In this document: in pieces, positions 8,529-18,001 of the stretch
Layout: each line of letters opens with the position of its first letter
How positions within the stretch are numbered: position 1 is the first letter of the stretch
Source of the DNA: Salinispora mooreana
Lineage (GTDB): Bacteria; Actinomycetota; Actinomycetes; Mycobacteriales; Micromonosporaceae
Length of the DNA: 64,000 nt
Direction of reading: 5' to 3'
Assembly (NCBI RefSeq): GCF_000379065.1
Contig: NZ_KB900614.1
Coordinates: 4,952,325 to 5,016,324, forward strand
Position numbers and translations under genes: made by a program
The notes under the pieces: model-generated
What the model saw: the letters and a program-made list of their open reading frames with translations, nothing else
Database searches by the model: none
Told to the model about the DNA's origin: nothing

Positions 8529-9140
8529 GTGAAGCAGTACGCAGCAACGATCATGCGGTTCGCGGTCGCGGTAAGTGTGGCGGTCGCAGGCATGAGTTTC
8601 ACCTCGCCGGCAGCCGCGCAGCCCCGTGTCCAGCCCGACCATGCTGTCTCCTACGCCGAGGCCGTCCCTGGTCTTGAACCGCCTGGCCTCGGAGACAATG
8701 CGCGGTACGTCGACGAACAGGGCCGGGAGATCGATCCGGCGACGAACGGGCTACAGGACGGCGGAGAAAAGACAGCGGCGATCGGGTGCACGCCCGTCAC
8801 CCTGCCGGACAATCCTCACTGGTCAACGCCAGATGTCTCTGGGCACGGGCAGTGGGACAAGGGCGACTGCACCGCAGCCACCGCCCACGTAAAGAACTGC
8901 CTCTACGAGTACTACACAGATGGCACATACCGCCGTAAGGCCTGCTCGGGGTCGGTGCAGCTCAAGCCCAAGTCGGTCAGCAACAACCGAACGACGGCGC
9001 GCCGAACCTGCGATTCGACAGGTCAACTGATCTCCTGGCGTAACCACGTCGATGTCGACGTCGACGGCCAGATCGATCCGCCAGGCACCGAATACCGCCA
9101 GGCGAACGTGTACTGCGTCGTCACCGGACCAGATCAGTAA
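8529..9140 (+). CDS. Secreted hypothetical protein with four cysteines
   Basis: A 203-residue product starting at GTG just after GGGGAGGAA. It has a signal peptide (KQYAATIMRFAVAVSVAVAGMSF, cleavage after AAA). The mature chain contains C-x-P, KGDCTAA, KNCLYEYY, KACSGSV, RTCDSTG and VYCVVTG segments and no transmembrane helix. I do not recognise the family; the Cys-rich C-terminal 120 residues look like a small extracellular beta domain. It is probably cotranscribed with the gene upstream and ends in a strong hairpin. Confidence 0.8.
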   Translation: MKQYAATIMRFAVAVSVAVAGMSFTSPAAAQPRVQPDHAVSYAEAVPGLEPPGLGDNARYVDEQGREIDPATNGLQDGGEKTAAIGCTPVTLPDNPHWSTPDVSGHGQWDKGDCTAATAHVKNCLYEYYTDGTYRRKACSGSVQLKPKSVSNNRTTARRTCDSTGQLISWRNHVDVDVDGQIDPPGTEYRQANVYCVVTGPDQ

Positions 9141-9166
9141 CCCACAGCTCAGCCCCTGACACACCA

Positions 9167-9207
9167 CCGGAACGGCCCGAGAGTAGCTCGCTCTCGGGCC
9201 GTTCCGG
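9167..9207 (+). terminator. 17-bp hairpin terminator
   Basis: Arms 9167-9183 and 9191-9207 are perfectly complementary with a 7-base loop, 26 bases after the secreted protein stop. It closes the two-gene cargo unit before the Tn3 transposase end. Confidence 0.85.
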
Positions 9208-9302
9208 CGCTGGCCCTTAACGCCAAGATCAGTTGCTTGGCGGGCTGGGACAGCTATCCAATCGCCGGGCCGCCTTTTGGGCGACTTTCGGCAGTTATGG
9301 CG

Positions 9303-9337
9303 CGGATCAGCCGTCGTCGGGGTCGGCCTGATCGGGG
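9303..9337. repeat. Copy 2 of tnpA/tnpR 3'-end repeat
   Basis: Direct-repeat partner of 7701-7735. It contains the real stop of the large Tn3 transposase gene on the minus strand. In plus orientation it would encode the end of a resolvase, but no resolvase precedes it here, so the DNA to the left has been exchanged. Confidence 0.75.
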
Positions 9338-12300
9338 TCACGCAGTGGACGCCAGGCACCGCCGAGGTCCGGAAGCCGGAACGAGTAGTGGCCGTGGACA
9401 TTAATGTGACGGCGCATGTAAGCAGATAGGCGAGCCACATCGTCGTCGAGCACCGGGTAGCCCTGAGTGCGTAGTTCGGCCAGGGCCCGGTCCAGGTAGA
9501 CCGTGTTCCACAGGGCCACGCAGTTCAGGACGAGTCCGAGCGCGCCGAGTTGGTCTTCCTGCCCGGTGCGGTACGCCTGGTGCAACTCGCCCTTGCGGCC
9601 GTGGAAGATGTGCCGGGCCAGGTCGTGGCGGCCCTCGTTGAGGTTGCGCATCGCCTTCATCTCGCGGCGGTAGGCGGGGTCGTCGACGAAGGTGAGCACG
9701 TGCAGGGTCTTGAAGATCCGCCCGTACATGGCGAACGCCTCGCCGAGTTGGGTGGGCCGCCCGTCGCGTTGCAGCATGCGGATCACGTCGTGAGCCGAGA
9801 TGGTGCGGGTGTGGATTGAGCAGATGATCCGCAGGATGTCGGGCCAGTGCCGGGTGATTTTCTCCAGGTCGATTCGGCCGCGGGCGGCTCGGTCCAGGGC
9901 GGCGTAGTCCGCCCCCCGGTTGATCCGCCACAGTTTCGCGTCGGGCAGGTCGGCCAGCACCGGCCGGTAGTCGAACCCGAGCAGGGTGACGATGGCGAAC
10001 ACGATGTCGGAGTAGGAGCCCTGGTCGATGATCAGGACTTCCGGGCGGCGGTCGCTGTCGGGGTTGAACACCAGGTCCACGAAGTGCAGGGTGTCTTTCG
10101 CCGCGCCGGACACGACCCGGCCGGCAAGCCCGATCCGCTGGTCGTTGATCATGTTGAGCCAGGTCACGCCCTTCTTGCGGGCGAAGTACTTCGTGCTGGG
10201 TCGGGCGTCGATGCTGCGTACCGGCACCACGAACCGGACCCCGTCGACCGCGGCGACCATGCCGCCGCCCCACACTCGCGCCAGGTCGATATCGCCCTAG
10301 GCGTCGATGAGCACGGCGTTGGCCGCGGCGTAGGTGTCGGGGCGCAGGTAGTGCTGGTCGACGTGGGCCAGCCGGCCACGGGTCAACGCCGCGATGTCCG
10401 GGTCGATCACCGGGGGCAGTCCGACGTTGAGCGAGTACGCCGTCAACAGCGCCGCCACCGAGACGTGCAGGTCCGCCAGCCTGGCCCGGCCGCCGGTCAC
10501 CGACGTGAACGCCGCCGGGAAGCCGGGGTGCCAGCTCATCACCTCCAGGACCTGCTCGGACAGGTCGACCCGGGGGATCATGTCCTCCAGGCGCTTACGG
10601 AGATCGACCAGGCTCGGCGGGTCCTCCAACGCGTTGTCCTTGCCCAGGTGCAGCCGTCCGCCGGCGTCCACGGTGAGACTGTCGTTGCCGTCCAACCCGG
10701 CCGCGGTCGTTCGCCACGCCTCATCCAACTCGGCGGCGTGAGCCTCCAACAGCTCGGCAGGGTCCTCCGACAACAGCAGCGCCGACAGGACCGGTCCCTT
10801 CACCGCGTCCCAGGCGTCATCGGACAGCAGCCTCGCCCGCGGGTCGGCGAACCGGTCGGAGACCCGGGCGAAGATGTCGCGACGCTTCAGCCCGGTATGG
10901 AACAGCTCCAGCACGCAGAACACGTAGGCGTTGCGGTCCACGCAGCCCTCGGGCCGATCTCTGGGAAACACCAGTTGGTCCCACCAGCCCCGAGGTGCCA
11001 GGCCGATGTCGACCTTCCGGGCGTCCAACCAGCCCTTGGGCACCCGCACGGTCTCACCGGCGTCGATGAACCTCGGCAGGGCCCTCATCGCGGTGACCAC
11101 CCGCACCGCCTCCGCGGTCGCCCCGAAGTCGATCACCTGGCACAGCATCCGCACGAACCCGCGCACCGTGTTGAACCGCTCTACGACCTGCGCCCGCCAC
11201 TCGCCGTCCGGCGCGGTGTCGGCGGGCGGGATGAACTCCCGCACCGACTCCATCGCGGTGCGCAGCTTTGCCCGCGACCCCACCGCGGACTCGATCGCGT
11301 CCCACACCACGGCCAGCGGCACCGCATCGCCCCAGGTCTCCGCCTCGAACAGCACCTGCACCGCCGCCGACAAGACCCCGGCGTGGCGGGCCTGCCCATG
11401 CGCCCGCCGCAGCTTCGCCTTGTCCGAGGTGCGCGCCGCCCGGCCGACCAACTCACTGGTCATGAACACGTCGAACAACTCCAGCGCGTCATCGGTCGCG
11501 GTGACCTCCAGCCACCGCACCGTTGCCAACAACGTGGCGATCTTGCGGTGGTACGCCAACGCCGCCAACTTCGGCGCCTTCGCCTCGAACCCCGCGCGAG
11601 CCAGCTCGATCAACCGGCGGGTCGGCACACCGGTGCCGGCCACGTCCACCGCCCCCATGTGCAGCCGAGCGATCTGCGCCACCCGGTCCAGCGATCTCAC
11701 CAGACCCCGCCCGGTCGGGTTGGTCGGCCCGCGCCGCCACAAGTCCAACTGCGAACGCCGCTGCCCCTCCGGCACCCGCAGGATCTGCTCCAAACCACCG
11801 GTCTGCTCCGCGGTGACCGCACCCGCCAGCGCCTCGTAGAGCCGGTTCTCGGCCGCCCTACGGGCCCCGGCCACGTCATCGCGCAGGGACGTCACCCCCG
11901 GCAGCAGCACTCGCTCGGCCCGCAACCGGGCCACCGCCGAGTAAAACAACGCCTTGGGCCCGTCCCCGGTGGCCCACGCCTGGTCCCCCACCCACCCCAG
12001 CAGCCGAGCCTTCGCCGAGGCATACGGGCGGTAGCCGTACACCTCACAGATCTCCACCTGATGCTCGAAGCGCGTCGGCCTGCGCTCCAGATACGCCTTC
12101 ACGCACGACGGGTCAGCCACCCCGACCTGCGAGGCCACGTAATCGACCACCACCGTCGGCACATCGAGCGGATCCTCCAGGAACCGGCCCAGATAACGAA
12201 CCGTCACCAGCTGAACGCCGAACCCCAACCTGTTGTGATCACCCCGACGCTTACCCACCAACTCCCGGTCGACGTCGTCCAGGAAAAAGAACCGCTCCAA

Positions 12301-12372
12301 CACCGCCCGCTCTGGCGGCCCGGCAAACCGACCGTAAACCGCCTCCTCACCGAAGGTCAGAAAACTTCTCAC
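9307..12372 (-). pseudogene. tnpA: Tn3-family transposase TnpA, interrupted by an amber codon
   Basis: Read through, this is a full-length DDE transposase of about 1020 residues. The N-terminal DUF4158-type domain (MRSFLTFGEEAVYGRF, AVLERFFFLDDVDRELVGKR) and the C-terminal DDE domain (GGGMVAAVDGVRFVVPVRS, KGVTWLNMIND, EVLIIDQGSYSD) are both present. A single TAG at 10297-10299 replaces the residue between LIDA and GDIDLARVWGGG; relatives normally have Gln there, so a CAG to TAG change is the simplest cause. The frame is otherwise open and unshifted. The two halves would give 691- and up to 329-residue products. The interruption falls just before the DDE region, so the transposase is expected to be inactive unless read through. 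Confidence 0.9.
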
Positions 12373-12419
12373 GGCCGATCAACGACTACCACCATCGAGA
12401 GTTATCGCTCAACCTCGGC

Positions 12420-12560
12420 TTAGCGTGACTTTCCCGAACGTTGGTCCTCAAGCGCCGACCCGCGGACCGCCGGGACCCGCTTGGCCCACTCTACCGCCTC
12501 CTGTTTCGTGGCGACATTGAGCAGGAAGTAGCCACCGAACAGTTCCTTGGTCTCGCCGCA
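12420..12560 (-). pseudogene. YCII/DGPF-domain protein, C-terminal fragment
   Basis: The minus strand encodes ETKELFGGYFLLNVATKQEA then VEWAKRVPAVRGSALE, the C-terminal strand-helix of the YCII-related (DGPF) fold found next to ECF sigma factors. The preceding in-frame sequence has no such character and no start is evident. It abuts the 5' end of the Tn3 transposase. Confidence 0.6.
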
Positions 12561-12750
12561 GCCCGTCCCTCCGACCCGCGTCCCGCCCGCCAGACCGGCC
12601 CCTGAGCGTTGGCTAGCGCCGGACGCCTGGCTGATCAGAAAGTTCAAAATCGACGGCGAAGTTGGACAGGCTGTGTGCCGCAAGGCGGTGAGCGAGCTGC
12701 TCGTGGCGACGATCTTTGACAAGCGTTGCCTTCGACGGTTGCCCGACGCC

Positions 12751-13376
12751 TTAGGTCAACTGCTGGCGCCTCGGACCAGCGTGGATAGGAATCGATCGGC
12801 CAGGGTCGGCAGGTGCAGGTGCGAGGCGGCCCGGTACAGGGGCGCCGGTGACGTCGAAATGCTGGGCGCAGGTGAGGTCGTGCAGATGTCCGGGCATCGC
12901 GTCCGAGGTCCAGATCGGTAGCCCGTCGGGGCGCATCACGGCCTGAATGTTCGCGCCGAAGTCGCGGCGTTTCCCGGAGTACCAGGCATCGATCGTTTCA
13001 CCCTTGACGCTGGTGGTGGTCTCGGCCAGCCGGTCGGTGTCGAACAAGCTTGCCGTCGAGGGTCACGTGAGACCAGCCGTCGGCGGCGACCCGCGCCAGC
13101 GCGTCGTGCAGGGTCGGTGTCTGCGCCGCCAGGACCCGCACGGCCTCGGCGACGTACCGGTGGGCGTTGGCCTTCGACACCCCGAACCCGGCCCCGAGGG
13201 TGGTCTTGTCCTCGCCCTGGCGGAACCACACCAACACCAGAATCGCCTGGTAGAAGCACGTCAAGGCGCGTGTTCCTGGCCGGGTACCCACCCGCCTGAC
13301 GCTCGGCGCGCAGCAGCCGCGCCACGTGCTGTACGAGTTCCTTGGGGACGTCGAGCGTCGCACGATAGGCGATCAA
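12751..13376 (-). pseudogene. IS5-type (DDE_4) transposase, multiply frameshifted
   Basis: Three different minus-strand frames together spell one transposase. MIAYRATLDVPKELVQHVAR starts it at 13376. TRALTCFYQAILVLVWFRQ, GVSKANAHRYVAEAVRVLA and WSHVTLDGKLV follow in a second frame. FDTDRLAETTTSVKGETIDA, WYSGKRRDFGANIQAV and LPIWTSDAMPGHLHDLT follow in a third. At least two frameshifts and a missing C-terminus make it dead. Confidence 0.8.
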
Positions 13377-13379
13377 TCA

Positions 13380-14112
13380 CGTGGGGTCGGCGGCGAAAGT
13401 GCTGCCGTCTGCCAGACGACCCCGTCCGGGGTGATTCGGGCGAACATCGGCAGTCGGTGCAGCAAACCCTGCGCCCGCATCCGGCGCAGTTACTCCGTCC
13501 ACACCAGACCGGTCGCGGCGACGACGCTGGCCGGCGGCTGTCGGGTGACCCACCGGGTCTCGGCGGCGACCCTGGCGATCTCGTCCAGCAACTGGAGGGC
13601 GGAGGTGCCGCCGCCGACCACCCGGCGACCGGCGAACTCGGCCGGTCCCCAGTAGTCGACGGTGTGCAACTGCCGGCCGGCGAACGACTTCTGGCCGTAC
13701 TATCCCGGCCAGAACGGGTGCCGCCAGGTCCCGGTTGCGTTGACCAGCGCCCGGGCGCGCCACTCACCGGCGTCGGTCCGCACGTCGAGCCGGCCGTCGT
13801 CCCGGTCGTATACCCCGGTCACGTTCGCCGAGCGGTGCACCGAGAGGCCGAACTCCGCTCGTAGGCGGCGAAGTAGTCGGCGACCGCCTCGGCGGCCGGC
13901 CGGTCCGGGGCGACCTGGCCGGCCGGGCAGGTTGTGCACTCCGTGCACGGCGGACATCCGCAGCGTCCGCCAGCGGTCCCGCCAGGCGCCACGCGGTCCG
14001 GCGCCGCCGCGTCGAGCAGTACGTAGCCGGTCTCCGGCGCGAAGCCGTTCCGGCCGAGGAAGTAGCCGGCGGAAAGTCCCGCCTGAAAGGCGCCGATCAC
14101 CAGCACATCCAC
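13380..14112 (-). pseudogene. FAD-dependent monooxygenase/oxidoreductase, decayed
   Basis: The start MDVLVIGAFQAGLSAGYFL is the FAD-binding GxGxxG region of a flavin-containing monooxygenase; the second glycine position is Phe here. The remainder is spread over several frames: MSAVHGVHNLPG, PAAEAVADYFAAYE, ALVNATGTWRHPFWPG, FAGRQLHTVDYWGP, GGGTSALQLLDEIARVAAET, RWVTRQPPA, LPMFARITPDGVVW. Multiple indels and an internal loss make it a pseudogene. It abuts the IS5 relic, which may have begun the decay. Confidence 0.8.
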
Positions 14113-14207
14113 GTCCGACCGCTCACCTCGGGGTAACCGCGCCGGGTGGCCGATCCGTACCAGAAACGGAGTTTTCGTCGGTCACCGTTCGATGGAATGA
14201 TCTCGCC

Positions 14208-15518
14208 ATGCAGATACGTAGACCTTCTTCACGCTTGGCCGCACGGTTGGCACTCGTCTTCATGCTCACCGCCGGCACGCTCGGGGGACCGACGCTGGGT
14301 GCAGGGCCGGCCAGCGCCGCCGAGCCGGATCCGACGATGAACGACGCGGTCTTCAACCAGCCGACCGGGACGGCCGCCCAGCAGAACGCAATCTTCATCC
14401 AGCTCGCCCGGATCATCGACCGGGTGCCGGCCGGCGGAGAGATCCAGATGTCCTGGTTCGGGTTCAGCGTCACCGACGTCACCGACTCGGAGACCGCCCC
14501 CGACCTGCCCGGACGACTGCTCGACGCGCACCAGCGGGGGGTACGCGTCAAGATCATTCTGGATCACGAGCAGGTCAGCCAGCGGCCGTACCAGCGGCTG
14601 CTGCCGGTGCTCGGCAGCAACGACACCGCCGAGTCGTACATCGTGCACTGCGCCGACAAGTTCCCCACTGCCGACCGGGGCTGCATCGGCACCCGCCGGA
14701 TCGACTACACCAACTCGTCGGTGACGGCCTACAACCACAACAAGTTCCTGATCGCGTCCAGCATCGTGCTCAACAACGGCTCGACAGTGTCCAACGTGGT
14801 CTTCCAGGGCTCGGCGAACCTGGGCTGGTGGGACGCGAACGAGGCGTACAACAACGGCCTGACGTTCAGCGACGCCACCACCTACCAGGCGTACCGGCAG
14901 TACTTCGCGGACCTGCGGTCGTACCGCTACAGCTCGGCGGGGAACAACGACTACTACTGGGGCACCCCGACAGGTACGACGTACCGGGCGTACTTCTTCC
15001 CCCGGCAGGAGCGCTCCGGGCAGCCGGTCAGCGACCCGGCCACCGATACTATCGTCAGCGTGCTCAACTCGGTCGCCTCCTGCTCGTACGACGACAACGG
15101 CACCCGCCGGCAGACCGACGTGCGGGTCAACATGTACTCATTCAACCGGCCCGAGGTGGCGAAGAAGCTCACCGCGCTGCGCAACGCCGGCTGCTGGGTC
15201 GACGTCGTCTACAGCGAGGCGAACGCGGAGGCGCTGAACGCGCTGGGCAGCAACGTCCAACTCACCAAGTGTAACTACAACGTCGGGCCGGGCCGGGACA
15301 TCCGCACGCACAACAAGTACATGCTGATCGACGGCGCGTACGACGACGACATCGTGCCCCGGGTCTTCACCGGCAGCCACAACTACAACGTCTCCGCGCT
15401 GCGCCAGGCCGACGAGGCGATGCTGCGCGTCATGGGCCGGGGCATCCACGACGACTACCTCAGCGACTTCTGGCACGTCCGGGACACCTGCCGGGCCAAC
15501 GGCGGGGCGATCCGCTGA
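14208..15518 (+). CDS. Secreted phospholipase D-like protein
   Basis: A 436-residue secreted protein with a signal peptide (basic start, LAARLALVFMLTAGTLG, cleavage near ASA-AEP). Two PLD-type motifs are present: HNKFLIAS near residue 180 and HNKYMLIDG near residue 370, each keeping His and Lys of HxK; the GSANLGWW and GSHNYNVSAL motifs follow them as in the superfamily. These pair to form the phosphodiesterase active site. Six cysteines suggest disulfides. The ATG at 14208 was chosen because the signal peptide begins there; the ribosome site is weak. It stands alone between relics. Substrate is unknown (phospholipid or nucleic acid). Confidence 0.85.
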   Translation: MQIRRPSSRLAARLALVFMLTAGTLGGPTLGAGPASAAEPDPTMNDAVFNQPTGTAAQQNAIFIQLARIIDRVPAGGEIQMSWFGFSVTDVTDSETAPDLPGRLLDAHQRGVRVKIILDHEQVSQRPYQRLLPVLGSNDTAESYIVHCADKFPTADRGCIGTRRIDYTNSSVTAYNHNKFLIASSIVLNNGSTVSNVVFQGSANLGWWDANEAYNNGLTFSDATTYQAYRQYFADLRSYRYSSAGNNDYYWGTPTGTTYRAYFFPRQERSGQPVSDPATDTIVSVLNSVASCSYDDNGTRRQTDVRVNMYSFNRPEVAKKLTALRNAGCWVDVVYSEANAEALNALGSNVQLTKCNYNVGPGRDIRTHNKYMLIDGAYDDDIVPRVFTGSHNYNVSALRQADEAMLRVMGRGIHDDYLSDFWHVRDTCRANGGAIR

Positions 15519-15611
15519 GCCGGTGCACCGTTGCGATCCCCGTGATCCGGGTCGATCACGTCGCGCCGGAACGCCCGGAGCGCCGTACCCTGGTCACGGG
15601 GATCACTCTAG

Positions 15612-15878
15612 CTTGATCTTTAACCTGCGCGGCGTGGCCGGGGATTGGTCGATTCCTTCTTGGGAGAGGTTGTCTTCCCGGTCGCACTGCTGGTGATGAT
15701 GTGGACGTCGTGGCGGCGGGTGGGGTGGCCAGCAGGTCACATCCACCGCCAGAACGATCCGCCCGTCAGCGGCCCGTGGAATCGACGTTGACGCCACCAC
15801 GGTCCGCAACCGCTGCACAACGAATACGGCCAGCAGCCAACGCGTCGTACAACGCGCCGTGACCTCGACGGTGCTCCA
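15612..15878 (-). pseudogene. Internally deleted NF041680-type IS
   Basis: The 15727-15878 part is nearly identical to the transposase segment at about 4350-4500 (EHRRGHGALYDALAAGR ... RAADGRIVLAVDVTCW), with a one-base insertion that breaks the frame. It joins directly to about 120 bp ending in the 16-mer CTTGATCTTTAACCTG at 15612, the element's other end. Most of the transposase has been deleted. High similarity to the copy at 4175 indicates recent spread. Confidence 0.8.
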
Positions 15879-16090
15879 CCACCCGGGTCCAGCGGTGCTG
15901 GGCGGCGTCGTAGGACAGCGGTCCGCCGGAGCCGTTGATGCTGGCCCGGAACAGCGGCCCGGCCGTGTATCCGGTGCGCTGCAGGTAGAGCTTGAGCAAG
16001 GCGACGTAGCCGCGGTCGTCGACCAGGACGGTGCGGACGGTGCCGCCCTTGCCCAGCCCGTTTGCGTTTGCGGGTGGCCGGGGCCAGGCC
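15879..16090 (-). pseudogene. Tyrosine integrase fragment
   Basis: The minus strand encodes GLGKGGTVRTVLVDDRGYVA, LLKLYLQRTGYTAGPLFRAS and INGSGGPLSYDAAQHRWTR, the central part of a tyrosine integrase between the first Arg box and the HxxR box. Both ends are missing. It is fused to the deleted IS end at 15878, so the IS probably inserted in it. Confidence 0.7.
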
Positions 16091-16262
16091 GGCGGCCTCG
16101 GCCAGGATGATCGTCGCAGTGATGGTCTCCACTACATTCACGGCAGATTTGTCCGGTGAACGTAGTGGAGGACACCGCCGATCCTGTCGCGTGCCGATGC
16201 CGGCATTACCTGGGTGGTTAATGTGTTGCGTCGGTTGAAAGGGGGCGGCAAGGATTGTCGAC

Positions 16263-16775
16263 ATGCCGCAGGTGGAGATCGAGATTCGGCCCTACACCAA
16301 CGACGACTGGGATGCGATCGCGCGCATTCACGACGCCGCGCGACGTGACGAGTTACGCGGATCCGCCGGGGTCGAGGCTTTCCTGACCCTTGCGCAGACC
16401 GCCGAGCGAGAAGGGCTTTTCGACGGGCACCTGTGGGTGGCGGAGGCAGGTGGCAGCGTAGCCGGCTTCGTCGCACTCGACGACGACGAAGTGACCTGGC
16501 TGTACGTCAACCCGCAACGCTACCGGCAGGGAATCGGCAGGGCGCTGCTGGGCCACGCGGTCGCCGCCGCCGGGCCCCGGGTCGAGGTCACCGTGCTCGA
16601 CGGCAACCCGGCCGCCGAGGCGCTCTATGCCAGCGAGGGGTTCACCGTCACACAGACCCGGACCGGCCCGCTGGTCGGCAACGAGACGTTCACCGCCACC
16701 GGTCACATCATGCACCTCAACAAGTCCGACGCGCCACCGGACGAACGTCGGGTGCCGACCGTCGACACGGTGTGA
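16263..16775 (+). CDS. GNAT-family N-acetyltransferase
   Basis: A 170-residue acetyl-CoA-dependent acyltransferase of the GNAT fold. The acetyl-CoA motif A is visible at about residues 78-100 (LYVNPQRYRQGIGRALLGHA, R/Q-x-x-G-x-G/A). Motif B is LDGNPAAEALYASEGF. The N-terminal IRPYTNDDWDAIARIHDAAR is typical of the family. Substrate cannot be told. It is a single gene with its own hairpin terminator and lies between mobile-element relics, yet appears intact. Confidence 0.9.
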   Translation: MPQVEIEIRPYTNDDWDAIARIHDAARRDELRGSAGVEAFLTLAQTAEREGLFDGHLWVAEAGGSVAGFVALDDDEVTWLYVNPQRYRQGIGRALLGHAVAAAGPRVEVTVLDGNPAAEALYASEGFTVTQTRTGPLVGNETFTATGHIMHLNKSDAPPDERRVPTVDTV

Positions 16776-16798
16776 CCGGCCGACCCTCATCGGCCGGT
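16775..16798 (+). terminator. 9-bp hairpin terminator
   Basis: Perfect 9-bp arms (16775-16783 and 16790-16798, loop of 6) overlap the stop codon of the acetyltransferase gene. A weak terminator by size, but well placed. Confidence 0.6.
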
Positions 16799-16887
16799 GA
16801 GGGTGTTCACGCGGCGACGGCACCGCCGTCAAGTGGCGGCCAACCGGACTGGCTCCGTTGCCTGGGCAGCCCCAGAGTGAACTCCGG

Positions 16888-17196
16888 CTACCCCACGTGC
16901 GGCCGGGGCGCACCGTCGCCAGCCGGCTTACGGGCGCGAAGTGACATGAACAGCGGCAGCTCTCCGTCCGAACCCGGGGGAAGAGCCCAGCCCTGTTCGC
17001 CCTGCTGACACAGGAACGGCCACGGTCGATCCAGCCACGGGAACTCATGGAAGAACTCGATCACGAGTCCCGCCTGCGCAACAGCGGTGACCAGTTCCGC
17101 GACGCTGTGGGTCCACAGGTACTCGACCTCGGTGACGACCTGGGCGCTGCGGTCGGCGTAGCTGCCCTGCACCCGGTCGGCAATCGGCTCGGCCCG
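16888..17196 (-). pseudogene. SAM-dependent methyltransferase, C-terminal fragment
   Basis: The minus strand reads EVEYLWTHSVAELVTAVAQA, GLVIEFFHEFPW, RPWPFLCQQ and GELPLFMSLRARKP. This is the C-terminal quarter of a class I methyltransferase of the type that ends in EF.HE.P...W..L and P..FSLRA. The Rossmann domain with the SAM-binding glycines is absent, so the gene is truncated. Confidence 0.65.
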
Positions 17197-17346
17197 GGGA
17201 AAGTAGGGCCGGGGCGGCGACGGTGGCGCGGTTGCAGCAGCTGCGCGATGTCGGCGCGTTGACGGCCATCTAGCTGGCGCAAGCACTGACAGATAGCTGG
17301 CGCACAACATCAGCAGGGACGGCGTGGTGGTGTTCACGCGCCTTGG

Positions 17347-17382
17347 CGGCGGGTGGTCCGGCCCTTGGCGGACCACCCGCCG
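17347..17382. terminator. 14-bp hairpin
   Basis: Perfect 14-bp arms (17347-17360, 17369-17382) with an 8-base loop. It lies between the methyltransferase relic and an IS3 relic, so its original owner is unclear. It would terminate transcription in either direction. Confidence 0.65.
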
Positions 17383-17455
17383 TCGCCGCCCGTGCCGGCC
17401 ACCGACGTTGCTGCTGCTTGACGGCTGAGGTTCCCCCGGTTACGCGGAGGGCTGG

Positions 17456-17563
17456 TTAGCAGGCTATGGCCTGTTCACGGGTGGTGTTCACGGGGTTCGG
17501 TGGATAGACGTTCTTTGCGTGCCAGGCGGCCTCGTACTCGTCCGGGGAGAGCCAGCCGAGGTC
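17456..17563 (-). pseudogene. IS3 OrfB C-terminal tail
   Basis: The minus strand ends DLGWLSPDEYEAAWHAKN then VYPPNPVNTTREQAIAC and a TAA stop. The L-G-W-x-x-P-x-E-Y-E motif is the usual end of IS3-family OrfB. Everything upstream of it is lost. Confidence 0.6.
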
Positions 17564-17701
17564 TACTGCACCACCACTGTCTTATGAGAGACCCCGTACC
17601 GTCCGAATGTGACAGCCGAATCCGAGGAAACGGAACGTGCCGCCTCCGGGAATGGTCCAGCTCAACCGCCTGGATCGTGCTGACGGAGGGCCTGACGCGA
17701 G

Positions 17702-17737
17702 GCGCCCGCCCGAGCCTCGCGGGCATCGGGCGGGCGC
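17702..17737. terminator. 12-bp GC-rich hairpin
   Basis: Perfect arms 17702-17713 and 17726-17737 around a 12-base loop, 17 bases beyond the stop of the small minus-strand frame at 17754-17915, which it could terminate. Confidence 0.55.
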
Positions 17738-17753
17738 TGACCGCAGCGGTCCG

Positions 17754-17915
17754 TCAGTCGTCGTGCGAGTAGTCCTCGTAGTCATACGGATCGGCCGGCT
17801 CGTTGCGGTCCGCGGCGTCCTGGACGCGCTCGTCGACGCCGCTGGTCGCGGTCGGCGCGTCAGGATCGCGCCCGACGGCCGTGCTGATGCGGTCAGTGGA
17901 CTCGTGGTCGGTCAG
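17754..17915 (-). CDS. Possible small acidic protein with CTG start
   Basis: A frame of 53 residues (TDHESTDRISTAVGRDPDAP, then ERVQDAADRNEPADPYDYED ending YSHDD). It shows coding-like third-position G/C and a strongly acidic C-terminus. The only start with a ribosome site is CTG, seven bases after GGAGG. A hairpin follows the stop. No family is recognised. It could instead be the tail of a lost longer gene. Evidence is compositional only. Confidence 0.35.
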   Translation of the reverse strand: MTDHESTDRISTAVGRDPDAPTATSGVDERVQDAADRNEPADPYDYEDYSHDD

Positions 17916-18001
17916 GACGGTTCCTCCGTCAGCACGTGCCCTCAGTTACCTCTGAGGCGACGCGCACCCGCGCCGCGCCGTGCGGCCGGTCACCGGTTGT
18001 T

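Noticed and set aside
10297..10299. Amber codon as pyrrolysine or programmed recoding
   Set aside because: No pyrrolysine system is expected in this lineage and no stimulatory structure was evident; a point mutation of a Gln codon is simpler.
9847..12423. 858-codon plus-strand frame
   Set aside because: Exactly antisense to the Tn3 transposase; Arg/Gln/Pro/His-rich shadow with no family motif.
15541..15560. 7-bp dyad after the PLD-like gene as a terminator
   Set aside because: The stem CGTGATC/GATCACG is short with a 6-base loop; too weak to call.
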